Below, piece after piece: positions 43,668 to 52,281 of a DNA stretch of 55,475 bases (its first letter is position 1; the number at the start of each line of letters is the position of its first letter). The notes under the pieces are model-generated. The model was not told where the DNA came from. It searched no databases and was given only the letters and a program-made list of their open reading frames with translations. The position numbers and the translations under genes are program-made. Origin of the DNA: Desulfobacterales bacterium (GTDB lineage: Bacteria; Desulfobacterota; Desulfobacteria; Desulfobacterales; JAHEIW01); the NCBI GenBank assembly GCA_030066985.1, contig JASJAN010000058.1:1-55475 (forward strand), in the 5' to 3' direction.

Positions 43668-43694
43668 TTGACATATACCACATTGTGGTATAAT
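43668..43694 (+). promoter_or_regulatory. Promoter with embedded perfect palindrome upstream of the unassigned operon
   Basis: TTGACA (43668-43673) and TATAAT (43689-43694) are both perfect, with a short 15-base spacer. The spacer and part of the -10 are a perfect palindrome TATACCACA-T-TGTGGTATA (43674-43692). A repressor bound there would block RNA polymerase. The transcript would begin near 43700, about 145 bases before the first gene. Confidence 0.7.
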
Positions 43695-43846
43695 CTAAGC
43701 CCTGCTCAAATGCCGTCCGACTGAAGTGCCATCCATACTCCCATTTTGAATATTATCGTCCAACACCCCGTGGAACGATAATCGCACTTCCATTTAACTT
43801 GAAAGCCCTTCACAGCGTGTTGTGGTCAAATTGAAAGGAGGTCGGC

Positions 43847-45247
43847 ATGCCTGTTACCCTTATTAGCCACGATTTTTTACGCGAAACCATTCACAATGAA
43901 ATCCCGCTTGCCAAAGGATTTGAGCATCTCTCAAAAGCCCTAGTTGATAATGCCAGCAACCGTATTGCGGCAGCGTTGCGCGGCGATTCAGACGATGACC
44001 GCTTAATCGAGTCCCTGGATAAATTTAAAAAAAGCCTGATTGCCAAAGCCCGGAACGATAAAAATAAAATCCCGGCGCAGAAGGTATCTGATTTTTTTGA
44101 CCGTTACCTGGCTGTCAGAGCGCAAACGCTGGAAAGCCCGCCAGCTGATGAAAACGATATAACCGAGGCCGTCGGGCAGATCCTCAGCGATTTGAAAGGT
44201 CGCATCGGTGAGGTGGTTGCGCATCAAAAAGGGGCCGGGCTGGTAGTCGTCGGCGAAGATGTTGATTCAAAAGATAAAGCCCTTGAGAAATACAAAACGT
44301 CCAACGAAAACATCATTGTAGTGGACCCGGGCGAAGCAGATGGCGGCAAACAACCTGAAAAAGGCGTTCCGGCCGAGATTTTTGGCGAGCAAATCGACGA
44401 CTCTGGATTTGATTGGCATCTTACCGAAATTGTAAAACGGCTCTATTGCGAAGAGGAAACACCCGAATTAGGCAAAGATGATATTATCCTGCAGGGAACT
44501 TTTGTCTACCGCGGTATTGGCCCCGAGAGCTTGAAAATAAGTCCGGCCGAAGTGGATTACGGCCAGGGCGATTCGCACTTTTACCTGCGCCCGCCCAATA
44601 CAGTGCCGCACACTGGCAAACGGCCGATCGTGCTTATTGATGAGGGGACCAGCCTGTACATTTCCACCCACCTGATCACCGAATCCGATCAATGGACGGA
44701 GCTGGCCGAAATCCTTGCCGGATTCCTGTCAAACGCCGTCAGCAACCCTTTCTCTCAATTAAGCAGCGCGTTCAGCGGCGCAGCCAGTGGGGTTGCGCTC
44801 GGACTCGGCACGGGCACAGCAGTGGCCGGAGCCGCACTGGATGGGCTGACCAACCATTTGTCCAATGATTTGCTGAATAAAGCAGGCAAAAAGGTTTATG
44901 ACACCATTTACGACCTGATTTCCAGCATCGGTATCAAGAGCAATATCATTTTCGATACCTGGTTTACCGCAGCTCTGATCCGCTGGGTGGTGCTCAACGG
45001 GGTCAAAACCCCCAAATGGGAAGTTCGCCATTATGCGTTTGGTAATAGCCGGTACAACCGCCCCGCCGAACCGAAAGATGATAATCCCAAGACAGGTGCC
45101 GGCATCCTGCACCCGAGTCATTACTTTAGCACACCCGATGTAATCCTTAAGCCTGCAATATATGACAGCGAAACGTATGAAAATATTACCGGAAAATACT
45201 GGTATGAATCTAGCATCCAGGTGGTGAAACGATATTTTGACAACTAG
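43847..45247 (+). CDS. Unassigned protein, first gene of three-gene operon
   Basis: I do not recognise this 466-residue protein. The N-terminal 110 residues are helical and charged. A central part (about 180-280) is rich in beta strands (ILQGTFVYRGIGPESLKISP, FYLRPPNT, RPIVLIDEGTSLYIST). Residues about 295-355 form a long low-charge glycine/alanine-rich stretch (AFSGAASGVALGLGTGTAVA) reminiscent of a glycine zipper, which could insert in a membrane. The C-terminus (to 466) has aromatic residues, e.g. HPSHYFSTPDV. No signal peptide. A ribosome site AAAGGAGG precedes ATG at good spacing. Operon context: two further unassigned genes. Confidence 0.7.
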   Translation: MPVTLISHDFLRETIHNEIPLAKGFEHLSKALVDNASNRIAAALRGDSDDDRLIESLDKFKKSLIAKARNDKNKIPAQKVSDFFDRYLAVRAQTLESPPADENDITEAVGQILSDLKGRIGEVVAHQKGAGLVVVGEDVDSKDKALEKYKTSNENIIVVDPGEADGGKQPEKGVPAEIFGEQIDDSGFDWHLTEIVKRLYCEEETPELGKDDIILQGTFVYRGIGPESLKISPAEVDYGQGDSHFYLRPPNTVPHTGKRPIVLIDEGTSLYISTHLITESDQWTELAEILAGFLSNAVSNPFSQLSSAFSGAASGVALGLGTGTAVAGAALDGLTNHLSNDLLNKAGKKVYDTIYDLISSIGIKSNIIFDTWFTAALIRWVVLNGVKTPKWEVRHYAFGNSRYNRPAEPKDDNPKTGAGILHPSHYFSTPDVILKPAIYDSETYENITGKYWYESSIQVVKRYFDN

Positions 45248-45338
45248 AGCCAGACGCCTGTTGAGCCGTTTTTAATCCCGTGGGCCCTTATTTTTGATGG
45301 AATGGCCAGGTGGCCCGACCAAAAGAAAGGAAAATCCG

Positions 45339-46289
45339 ATGCCCAAAAAAGGCAAATCCAAAACCATAAAGCGCGATAAAACCGTTTACAAGGCACATGA
45401 GCTGCGCAACGATATTGTGCACACTTTTCCGCATGCGGGAGCGCGCGAAATGACCGTGTTGACCGGGCCGCTGGCTGTCAGCCCCGGTGAAAAGGCGGCC
45501 TATCGCCTCATATGGCCGCACAATGTGGGTAAAAGGCCCAAACTTAAGGTACGCTTTGTCCCCAAGGCGCGATTTGATGAATTTATACAATGCAGCCCGA
45601 ACGCCCCGGCTGTGCCGCCTGATTTTGCGAAAAAATTTTCAGCCATGCGGTTAAAAAGCGCGCCAAAAAAAGAAAAAGTTGCCATCGACGACAGCCAACC
45701 CGGCCGCTGGCAGAAAGGCTGGCAGTATCTGCTGCAAGCGGAGAAACCCCAAAAAATGCCTAAAAGTGCCGCCGTAGAGGCCATTGGCTTTGAATTTACG
45801 GCATCAGACGAAGAGGGCGCTTATGTGTTTGAAGTGGATAGCGGTTTTCAGCCCGCCAGACCGTATGAAGCAGAGGCTCCCAAAATTCATTGGGTAGAGT
45901 ACGTGGTCGTCTACAACAAACCTAGGAGCGCTTTTCCAGCGCCGGGAGTAGAGGACATTGCCGAGCTGCTGGTTGATGCGGTCAACCTGTCAACCAAAAA
46001 TGGCAGGATCTGGTTTGTGCACCCGATTTATTTTGCCGAACAACTGCTGCGGGTACGGTTGTCCAAAGAGACCAAGCGGGAAATTGCGTATTGCGAAGAC
46101 CTGCCGCGCGACCTGCCGGCCCCCGACGACCGTCTGGTCCAACTGCAATGGGGAAGACATTTGGCGGGTATGCGCCGCATTTGCCTGGAAAGCGACGGCC
46201 CCGAAGAGCCCTGTGTCGACAAGGAGCGCATGGCCGTTCAGGTCAACAACCCGATTGAGCTGGCAACGCTTTTAAAGGAGGTGGTCTAA
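45339..46289 (+). CDS. Unassigned protein, second gene of three-gene operon
   Basis: The 316-residue product is not recognised. It begins with a basic stretch (MPKKGKSKTIKRDKTVYKAH), then HTFPHAGAREMTVLTGPLAV and SPGEKAAYRLIWPHNVG, a mid part ending with VFEVDSGFQPARPYEAEAPK and a C-terminus with YFAEQLLRVRLSKETKR. It looks soluble, mixed alpha/beta, without signal or membrane segments. ATG at 45339 has AAAGGAAAATCCG before it; an ATG 15 codons upstream lacks one. The next gene begins directly after its stop, and its ribosome site lies within the last codons of this gene. Confidence 0.7.
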   Translation: MPKKGKSKTIKRDKTVYKAHELRNDIVHTFPHAGAREMTVLTGPLAVSPGEKAAYRLIWPHNVGKRPKLKVRFVPKARFDEFIQCSPNAPAVPPDFAKKFSAMRLKSAPKKEKVAIDDSQPGRWQKGWQYLLQAEKPQKMPKSAAVEAIGFEFTASDEEGAYVFEVDSGFQPARPYEAEAPKIHWVEYVVVYNKPRSAFPAPGVEDIAELLVDAVNLSTKNGRIWFVHPIYFAEQLLRVRLSKETKREIAYCEDLPRDLPAPDDRLVQLQWGRHLAGMRRICLESDGPEEPCVDKERMAVQVNNPIELATLLKEVV

Positions 46290-47816
46290 ATGGCTTTTAC
46301 ACCCGGAGCATTTGATATCATCGCCCAGATAGAAACCGCAGCCCTGGATGTGATTGTGGATGTCATCCTGGAGCAGCTCAGAAAAGACAACAAAACCAAA
46401 TTTACCCATCAGATCGGCGGCGGCGGCAGCGGCAGTGGCAGCTCCTCAACCGGGGTCAACATAGAAGTCGAAATAACCGATCTGAGCATCCCGGAAATTA
46501 GCAGCGCTGACATCAACCAGCGCTTCAAAGAAGGCAACACGTTGGCCAGCTTTCGGGTCGATGCCGAGCTGGAGGTCAATGTCAGTCTGATGGGGTTGCC
46601 GCCTGGAACCACTTTATTAAGAGAGACGTTTTTTGTGAGCATCAACGATTTGGCCATCAGCCTGCCGGTATCACCCGGCGGCTTGCCGCTGGGGGTTTCG
46701 CTGGGTTTTGCCAATTTTGATCTGGATGCCGGGGGCCTAAACACCTTGCGGGGCCTGAATCCGGTGCTGAATCTGGTGGCAGATTTCATCGGTCTAGGGG
46801 TCCGCACGGTGCTGACGCCGCTGAAGCTGATTCCGATACCCATTCTGCAGTTTGCCGATGCCTTTGCCAAATTTGCCCTGCTGTTTGATACGGATTCCCC
46901 CTATCTGGGCACCAACGAAGCCGGCGACGGTTTGTATCTGGCGGCTGATTTTGCAGCCGCCAACCAATCGCCCTCCGACATTGCGACCGTGCTGGATATC
47001 ATCCCGTCGAGCAGCCCGTTTAACGTGGCGGTGGTGTTGAGCAACCGGCCGCTGAACCAGCTGATACCGCTGCTTTTGGCCCAGAATCAAATCAGAAATA
47101 CGATACCGACTCCCGGTGCCACCTTTGGTGTCTGGCGTGCGGCAGTTGAATTTCTTAACCCAATTACACCTACTGGCAATCCAGCGCTAATCGGCGTATA
47201 TGCCGATGCCTCCGCGCGCATCAAAGTCGACAAGGGCGGGTTTTTGGGCGCTTTGTTCGGTAAAAAGAAAAAAGTCACCATCCATGCCAGTGCCGCTGTC
47301 AAGCTGGATGCCGGCGTTAAAAAAGATCCCGTAACTCTTGCGGCGCAGGTGGATTTCGTGGCCACCGCGACGCTGGTTGCCCAGGTCAGTATCGACAGCG
47401 TGCTGGCAGCGGTTTTGATGGTTGCCATGCAGCCGTTTATGATCATCTTCCTGCCGGTATTAAGCCAGTTGCTCAATGTTGCCGTGGATAAACTGCTGCC
47501 CCTTGAGTGGGAGGATAACGTTGGTGGCGGTGAGCTCACAGTGACGTTTAAAAAACTTCGTGTTCAGCTGTCCGGCGGGGCCTCACTGGGGCTGGGCGGT
47601 CTGAGCGAGGCCACCCTAAAGGTGAAAACCGATGCGACCCTGTTCGGTACTTTTCAACTCAGCCATTTTGTGGCCCACCAGATCAACGAAACCGGTATTG
47701 ATCTTAAAGTTGGCTTTGAAAACGACTCGCTGGCCACACGGGAAATTGGTTCGCCACCTCCTAATGAGCCGATTCCGGGCGAACTGTTTATGGGGATTGA
47801 GCTGGCAAGACCGTAA
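46290..47816 (+). CDS. Unassigned protein, third gene of three-gene operon (lipid-binding-like repeats suspected)
   Basis: The 508-residue product is not assigned. After an N-terminal helix (AFDIIAQIETAALDVIVDVI) and a glycine/serine linker (GGGGSGSGSSSTG), alternate hydrophobic strands follow (VNIEVEITDLSIPEIS, RVDAELEVNVSLMGL), then a long hydrophobic region (LNLVADFIGLGVRTVL) and a second similar set (VTIHASAAVKLDAGV, VDFVATATLVAQVSID) with a hydrophobic AVLMVAMQPFMIIFLPVLSQ. This arrangement of amphipathic strands with long helices hints at a tubular lipid-binding (TULIP-like) protein, but this is only a suspicion. No signal peptide. ATG follows the preceding TAA directly, with AAAGGAGG inside that gene. 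Confidence 0.65.
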   Translation: MAFTPGAFDIIAQIETAALDVIVDVILEQLRKDNKTKFTHQIGGGGSGSGSSSTGVNIEVEITDLSIPEISSADINQRFKEGNTLASFRVDAELEVNVSLMGLPPGTTLLRETFFVSINDLAISLPVSPGGLPLGVSLGFANFDLDAGGLNTLRGLNPVLNLVADFIGLGVRTVLTPLKLIPIPILQFADAFAKFALLFDTDSPYLGTNEAGDGLYLAADFAAANQSPSDIATVLDIIPSSSPFNVAVVLSNRPLNQLIPLLLAQNQIRNTIPTPGATFGVWRAAVEFLNPITPTGNPALIGVYADASARIKVDKGGFLGALFGKKKKVTIHASAAVKLDAGVKKDPVTLAAQVDFVATATLVAQVSIDSVLAAVLMVAMQPFMIIFLPVLSQLLNVAVDKLLPLEWEDNVGGGELTVTFKKLRVQLSGGASLGLGGLSEATLKVKTDATLFGTFQLSHFVAHQINETGIDLKVGFENDSLATREIGSPPPNEPIPGELFMGIELARP

Positions 47817-48025
47817 GATCTGCCTGCCGGTTGAGCCCGATGATTGAACCATTCAACCGATGGCAGCGCAGGGAGGCAATGAGACCCGGCCGCTGGTATA
47901 GGATCGCTGGCGTTCGCCGATCCGACCGCTCATGGATTGACATCTAAAAAGATCATGCGTATGAATAAGTCTTTGGTCAGTCCATTGCTATTGCAAATCG
48001 AGGATTGGCGCAGGAGAGGCTTGGT

Positions 48026-48850
48026 ATGCCAAAACCCAAAAACGCCATGGAGGTATTTCAGCTGCTCGACAAATCCAACTGCCGGGAGTGCGGTGAGAAA
48101 ACATGCCTGGCCTTTGCCGGCGCCGTATTCCAGGGCAAACGCCATATCGCCGATTGCCCCAAGCTGGATCGCGAAATCATTGCGCGCTTTTCCGGGTCGG
48201 ATGAAGAAGCCAATTCCGGTTTTGTGGAAGGGGCCGATTTTCTGGAGCAGCTTAAAAAGGAAATTACCGCTGCTGATTTGCCCGAGGCGGCTCAGAGAGT
48301 GGGCGCCGATTTTATGGGCAACAAACTGACGCTGAAGGTGCTGGGCAAAGATTTTAGCGTCGATACCGACGGAAATCTGTATACCCAGATCCACATCAAT
48401 CCCTGGGTGGCGGTTCCGTTTCTGATTTATATCCTGGCCGGCAAAGGGCTGCCGGTCTCCGGCAACTGGGTTTCGTTTCGCGAGTTAAAAGACGGCAAGG
48501 AACGCTATGCCCTTTTTAAAAAGCGCTGCGAGGACGCCATGAAACAGGTGGCTGACAGCTACACCGCACTCTTTGACGACCTGGTCCATATTTTCAGCGC
48601 CCAACAGGTGGAAGAGCAATTTGAATCCGACATTTCGGTGGTGCTGCATCCGCTGCCCAAAGTGCCCATGATGATCTGTTACTGGCAGCCTGAAGATGGG
48701 CTTGAATCCAGTTTGAATGTATTTTTTGACCAGACCGCCGATCAAAACCTGAATGCCGATGCGGTCTTCACCCTCGGCGTGGGACTGGCCCAGATGTTTT
48801 CCAAGCTGTCCTTGCGCCACGGTTTTGACGAGGCCAGATCGATAAAATAG
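48026..48850 (+). CDS. DUF3786-like protein with N-terminal Fe-S domain
   Basis: The 274-residue protein begins with a cysteine module, NCRECGEKTCLAFAGAV and HIADCPKL, the four-cysteine Fe-S domain also found in corrinoid-protein partners, and continues with a DUF3786-type domain (LTLKVLGKDFSVDTDGNLYT, INPWVAVPFLIYILAGKG, LVHIFSAQQVEEQFESD). DUF3786 proteins occur mainly in anaerobes; the role is unclear, perhaps in corrinoid or methyl-transfer reactivation. GGAG lies six bases before ATG. It lies 210 bases after the unassigned operon. Confidence 0.8.
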   Translation: MPKPKNAMEVFQLLDKSNCRECGEKTCLAFAGAVFQGKRHIADCPKLDREIIARFSGSDEEANSGFVEGADFLEQLKKEITAADLPEAAQRVGADFMGNKLTLKVLGKDFSVDTDGNLYTQIHINPWVAVPFLIYILAGKGLPVSGNWVSFRELKDGKERYALFKKRCEDAMKQVADSYTALFDDLVHIFSAQQVEEQFESDISVVLHPLPKVPMMICYWQPEDGLESSLNVFFDQTADQNLNADAVFTLGVGLAQMFSKLSLRHGFDEARSIK

Positions 48851-48895
48851 ACCCCTTTAGCAACCATCCGTGCAACATTTGCACAACGTGAAAAA

Positions 48896-48925
48896 CCCGC
48901 TGAATCTGATCAGCGGGCTTTTTTT
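48896..48925. terminator. Bidirectional Rho-independent terminator
   Basis: CCCGCTGA / TCAGCGGG arms (48896-48903, 48910-48917) with a six-base loop, a T run on the plus side and an A run on the left. It serves the DUF3786 gene on plus and the amtB operon on minus, which converge here. Confidence 0.9.
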
Positions 48926-48949
48926 CTGCGGTTATAGGAAAACCGGTAT

Positions 48950-50365
48950 TTAAGTTTGCTCAAGCGGTTTGAGCTGACCGACCGAATCACCGGCGAGGCC
49001 GTCAGGTGGCCCCGGCGGTCGACCTGCATACCCGACTCCCCTGGTTGAAGAGATGCCAAAATCCGGATAGGCATTGCCGCCGTGCTCCACCAGATCGAGC
49101 CCTTCCAATTCATCTTCAGGCGCGACCCTGAGTCCGACAGCTTTATCGATGAGTTTGAACATCAAAAATGCGGTTGGAAATACCCACAAAAAGCAGGCCC
49201 CGATGCCCAAAAGCTGCACACCAATGATTTTCAACGAGGTGCCGCCGATATTAAAAATACCGGCTGCCAGGGTGCCCCAGGCACCGCAAACCCCATGAAC
49301 CGATATAGCGCCCACCGGGTCATCGACTTTGATTTTATCCCAGAACAGCACCGACAGCACCACAAGGATTCCGGCAGCGGCACCAATAATGACAGCACTT
49401 AGCGGGGTGACTGTGGCACATGGACTGGTAATGGCCACCAGACCGGCCAGGGCACCGTTTAAACTCATGCCGACTTCCGGTTTGCCGAACCGGATCCAGG
49501 ACATCACCATGGCCAGGACAGCACCGGCTGCTGCAGCCAGGTTGGTATTGACGAATATGAGCGCAATATCTTTGTTGGCCGCGGTGGTTGACCCGGGATT
49601 GAACCCGAACCAACCCAGCCATAGGATGAAAACACCCAGCGCCGCCAACGGCAAGTTATGGCCCAGAATTGGTTTGGTGCGGCCGTCTTTGGTATATTTT
49701 CCCAGGCGGGGACCGAGCACCAGGGTGCCGGCCAGGGCTGCCCAGCCGCCCACCGAGTGCACCACGGTCGATCCGGCAAAATCAATAAACCCGAGGTTTT
49801 CGAGCCAGCCGCTGCCGTTGAAAAGGCTGCCCCAGGCCCAGCTGCCGAAAACCGGATAGATCAGGGCGCTGAGCACGACGCTGTAAATCAGGTAAACGGA
49901 AAATTTGGTTCTTTCGGCCATGGAACCGGAAACGATGGTGGCGGCAGTGGCGCAAAATACGGCCTGAAACATCCAAAACGCCAGCACCCACGGATCGCCG
50001 CCGACCTCAAAATCGGACAGAAAAAAGCCCGAGGTTCCAAACCAGCCGGTCGAAGAGGCACCAAACATGAGGCCAAAGCCGACAGCCCAGAACGCCAGCG
50101 AGCCCATCGAAAAATCCATCAGGTTTTTCATCAGGATGTTGACGGCATTTTTAGCGCGGGTAAAACCGGCTTCCACCATGGCAAAACCAGCCTGCATGAA
50201 AAACACGAGGGCCGCGGCCACCAATGTCCAGACATAATCGGCATGGGTTTGCACCAGGTCGATCAGGTTTTTGTTGGATTCAACGGTGGGCGCTTCGTCT
50301 CCGGACCATACACGGCTTATTGAAATGACGACAAACAAAAATGTAAGGTATAATTTTTTCATCAC
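48950..50365 (-). CDS. amtB: Ammonium transporter
   Basis: The 471-residue integral membrane protein has a signal peptide-like N-terminus (MMKKLYLTFLFVVISISRVW) and the Amt signature with eleven membrane segments: DYVWTLVAAALVFFMQAGFA, the central FIDFAGSTVVHSVGGWAALAG with the ammonium-pore histidine, then GHNLPLAALGVFILWLGWFGFNPGS and ISVHGVCGAWGTLAAGIF. It imports ammonium when nitrogen is scarce. It lies 36 bases after glnK on the same strand and shares its sigma-54 promoter. Confidence 0.96.
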   Translation of the reverse strand: MMKKLYLTFLFVVISISRVWSGDEAPTVESNKNLIDLVQTHADYVWTLVAAALVFFMQAGFAMVEAGFTRAKNAVNILMKNLMDFSMGSLAFWAVGFGLMFGASSTGWFGTSGFFLSDFEVGGDPWVLAFWMFQAVFCATAATIVSGSMAERTKFSVYLIYSVVLSALIYPVFGSWAWGSLFNGSGWLENLGFIDFAGSTVVHSVGGWAALAGTLVLGPRLGKYTKDGRTKPILGHNLPLAALGVFILWLGWFGFNPGSTTAANKDIALIFVNTNLAAAAGAVLAMVMSWIRFGKPEVGMSLNGALAGLVAITSPCATVTPLSAVIIGAAAGILVVLSVLFWDKIKVDDPVGAISVHGVCGAWGTLAAGIFNIGGTSLKIIGVQLLGIGACFLWVFPTAFLMFKLIDKAVGLRVAPEDELEGLDLVEHGGNAYPDFGISSTRGVGYAGRPPGPPDGLAGDSVGQLKPLEQT

Positions 50366-50401
50366 GATCTGACTCCTCCTTCAATTAGAAAATGTTTTCA
50401 T

Positions 50402-50823
<422 letters not shown>

Positions 50824-51042
50824 CTATTCATAAAAGGGTATTTAAATTCTAAAGTACTGAAAATATATATTTTATTTTCATAAAGAATAAGAGAAGCTGC
50901 ATTTTATTTATAACATAATTGTATAATATTATTTATATAATTACAAATTTGTATATAAATATACGGTAATGACAAATATGTATTTTTTATCGATCAGCCG
51001 CTGCGATAAAACGGATTGCGATTTTGTTATGCGGTATTATTA

Positions 51043-52242
51043 ATGGATATGCTCATCAAAGTGCTTGGTTATATTTTGGCCGCAAGTTTGCTTTGCGCCA
51101 GCGGTCCCTCCATGGCCGACGAAAAGAAAATGACGCCCAATATTAAAATATTTATGTGCGGGGATGTGATGACCGGCAGGGGAATCGATCAGGTGTTACC
51201 GCACCCGGTCGATCCGCTGATCCATGAGTCCTATATGAAAAACGCCAGGGGTTATGTCAAGCTGGCTGAACGGACAAACGGCCCTATCCGGCAGCCGGTC
51301 AGCTTTGCCTACATCTGGGGAGATGCGCTGGCGGAGCTTGAGCATGCGGCGCCCCACGTAAGGATGATCAACCTTGAAACCAGCATTACCACCAGTGATG
51401 ATTACTGGCAGGGCAAGGGCATCCACTACCGCATGAGCCCGCAAAATACGGCCACTTTAAGCGCCGCCGGCATCGATGTTTGTGCCCTGGCCAACAACCA
51501 TGTTTTAGACTGGGGATTTGCCGGCCTTTTGGATACTTTGGCAGCGCTGAAAAAGGCGCACATCAAGACCACCGGTGCCGGACCAAATGCGATTTCTGCC
51601 GCTGCACCGGCGGAGATCCGCATCAACGACCGGCAAAGGGTAAAGGTCTTTTCAGTTGGCCTGCCCGACAGCGGGATACCCGCTAGTTGGGCCGCTACTT
51701 CCAGCCGGGCGGGCGTCAACCTGCTGCCGGATTTGAGCGCTGAATCCGTACGCCACATTCAAAAAATGGTGCAAGTCCACCAGCGCAGCGGTGACATCGT
51801 GATCGTTTCCATCCATTGGGGCGGTAACTGGGGTCATGATATATCCCGTCGACAAAGAAGATTTGCCCAGCGCCTGATTGATTTAGGCGGGGTGGACATC
51901 GTCCACGGGCATTCGTCGCATCATGTCAAAGCGATTGAAGTCTATAACAAGAAGCTTATTCTTTACGGCTGCGGGGATTTTTTAAACGATTATGAGGGCA
52001 TTGGCGGCTATGAGGAATTCAGGGCGGATCTAACCATGATGTACTTTGCCACCTTAGATGCGTCTAACGGTCATCTTTTGGATCTTCAAATGATACCGAT
52101 GCAGATCAAGCAGTTTCAACTTCGTCGGGCCTCGCAAGCCGACACCCGTTGGCTGAGCGAGACCTTAAACCGGGTAGGGCAATCGTTCGACACACGGGTG
52201 AAAATCGAATCCGATAATCGCTTGATCCTGCAATGGGAATAA
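51043..52242 (+). CDS. CapA family protein (metallophosphatase-like, secreted)
   Basis: The 399-residue protein has a signal peptide (MDMLIKVLGYILAASLLCAS, cleaved about residue 25) and the PGA_cap fold: IFMCGDVMTGRGIDQVLP, NNHVLDWGFAGLLDTLAALK, VVSIHWGGNWGHDI with a metal-binding His, and IVHGHSSHHVKAIEVYNKKLI, YGCGDFLNDY. CapA proteins of Bacillus take part in poly-gamma-glutamate synthesis and the family is calcineurin-like in fold. The role here is unknown. It starts after a long AT-rich spacer. Confidence 0.88.
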   Translation: MDMLIKVLGYILAASLLCASGPSMADEKKMTPNIKIFMCGDVMTGRGIDQVLPHPVDPLIHESYMKNARGYVKLAERTNGPIRQPVSFAYIWGDALAELEHAAPHVRMINLETSITTSDDYWQGKGIHYRMSPQNTATLSAAGIDVCALANNHVLDWGFAGLLDTLAALKKAHIKTTGAGPNAISAAAPAEIRINDRQRVKVFSVGLPDSGIPASWAATSSRAGVNLLPDLSAESVRHIQKMVQVHQRSGDIVIVSIHWGGNWGHDISRRQRRFAQRLIDLGGVDIVHGHSSHHVKAIEVYNKKLILYGCGDFLNDYEGIGGYEEFRADLTMMYFATLDASNGHLLDLQMIPMQIKQFQLRRASQADTRWLSETLNRVGQSFDTRVKIESDNRLILQWE

Positions 52243-52281
52243 ATTTGACCATCAATCGTTTTCTGGGAAATTTATTATTTA

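Larger units (their letters stand above)
42645..43846. other. 1.2-kb intergenic region with structured palindromes
   Basis: No gene is supported. From 43050 to 43640 it is rich in hairpins: 43072-43097, the nested palindrome 43111-43359, 43452-43480 and a terminator-like hairpin 43515-43541. The right end holds the promoter of the unassigned operon. Composition around 43640-43700 is very AT-rich. Confidence 0.6.
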
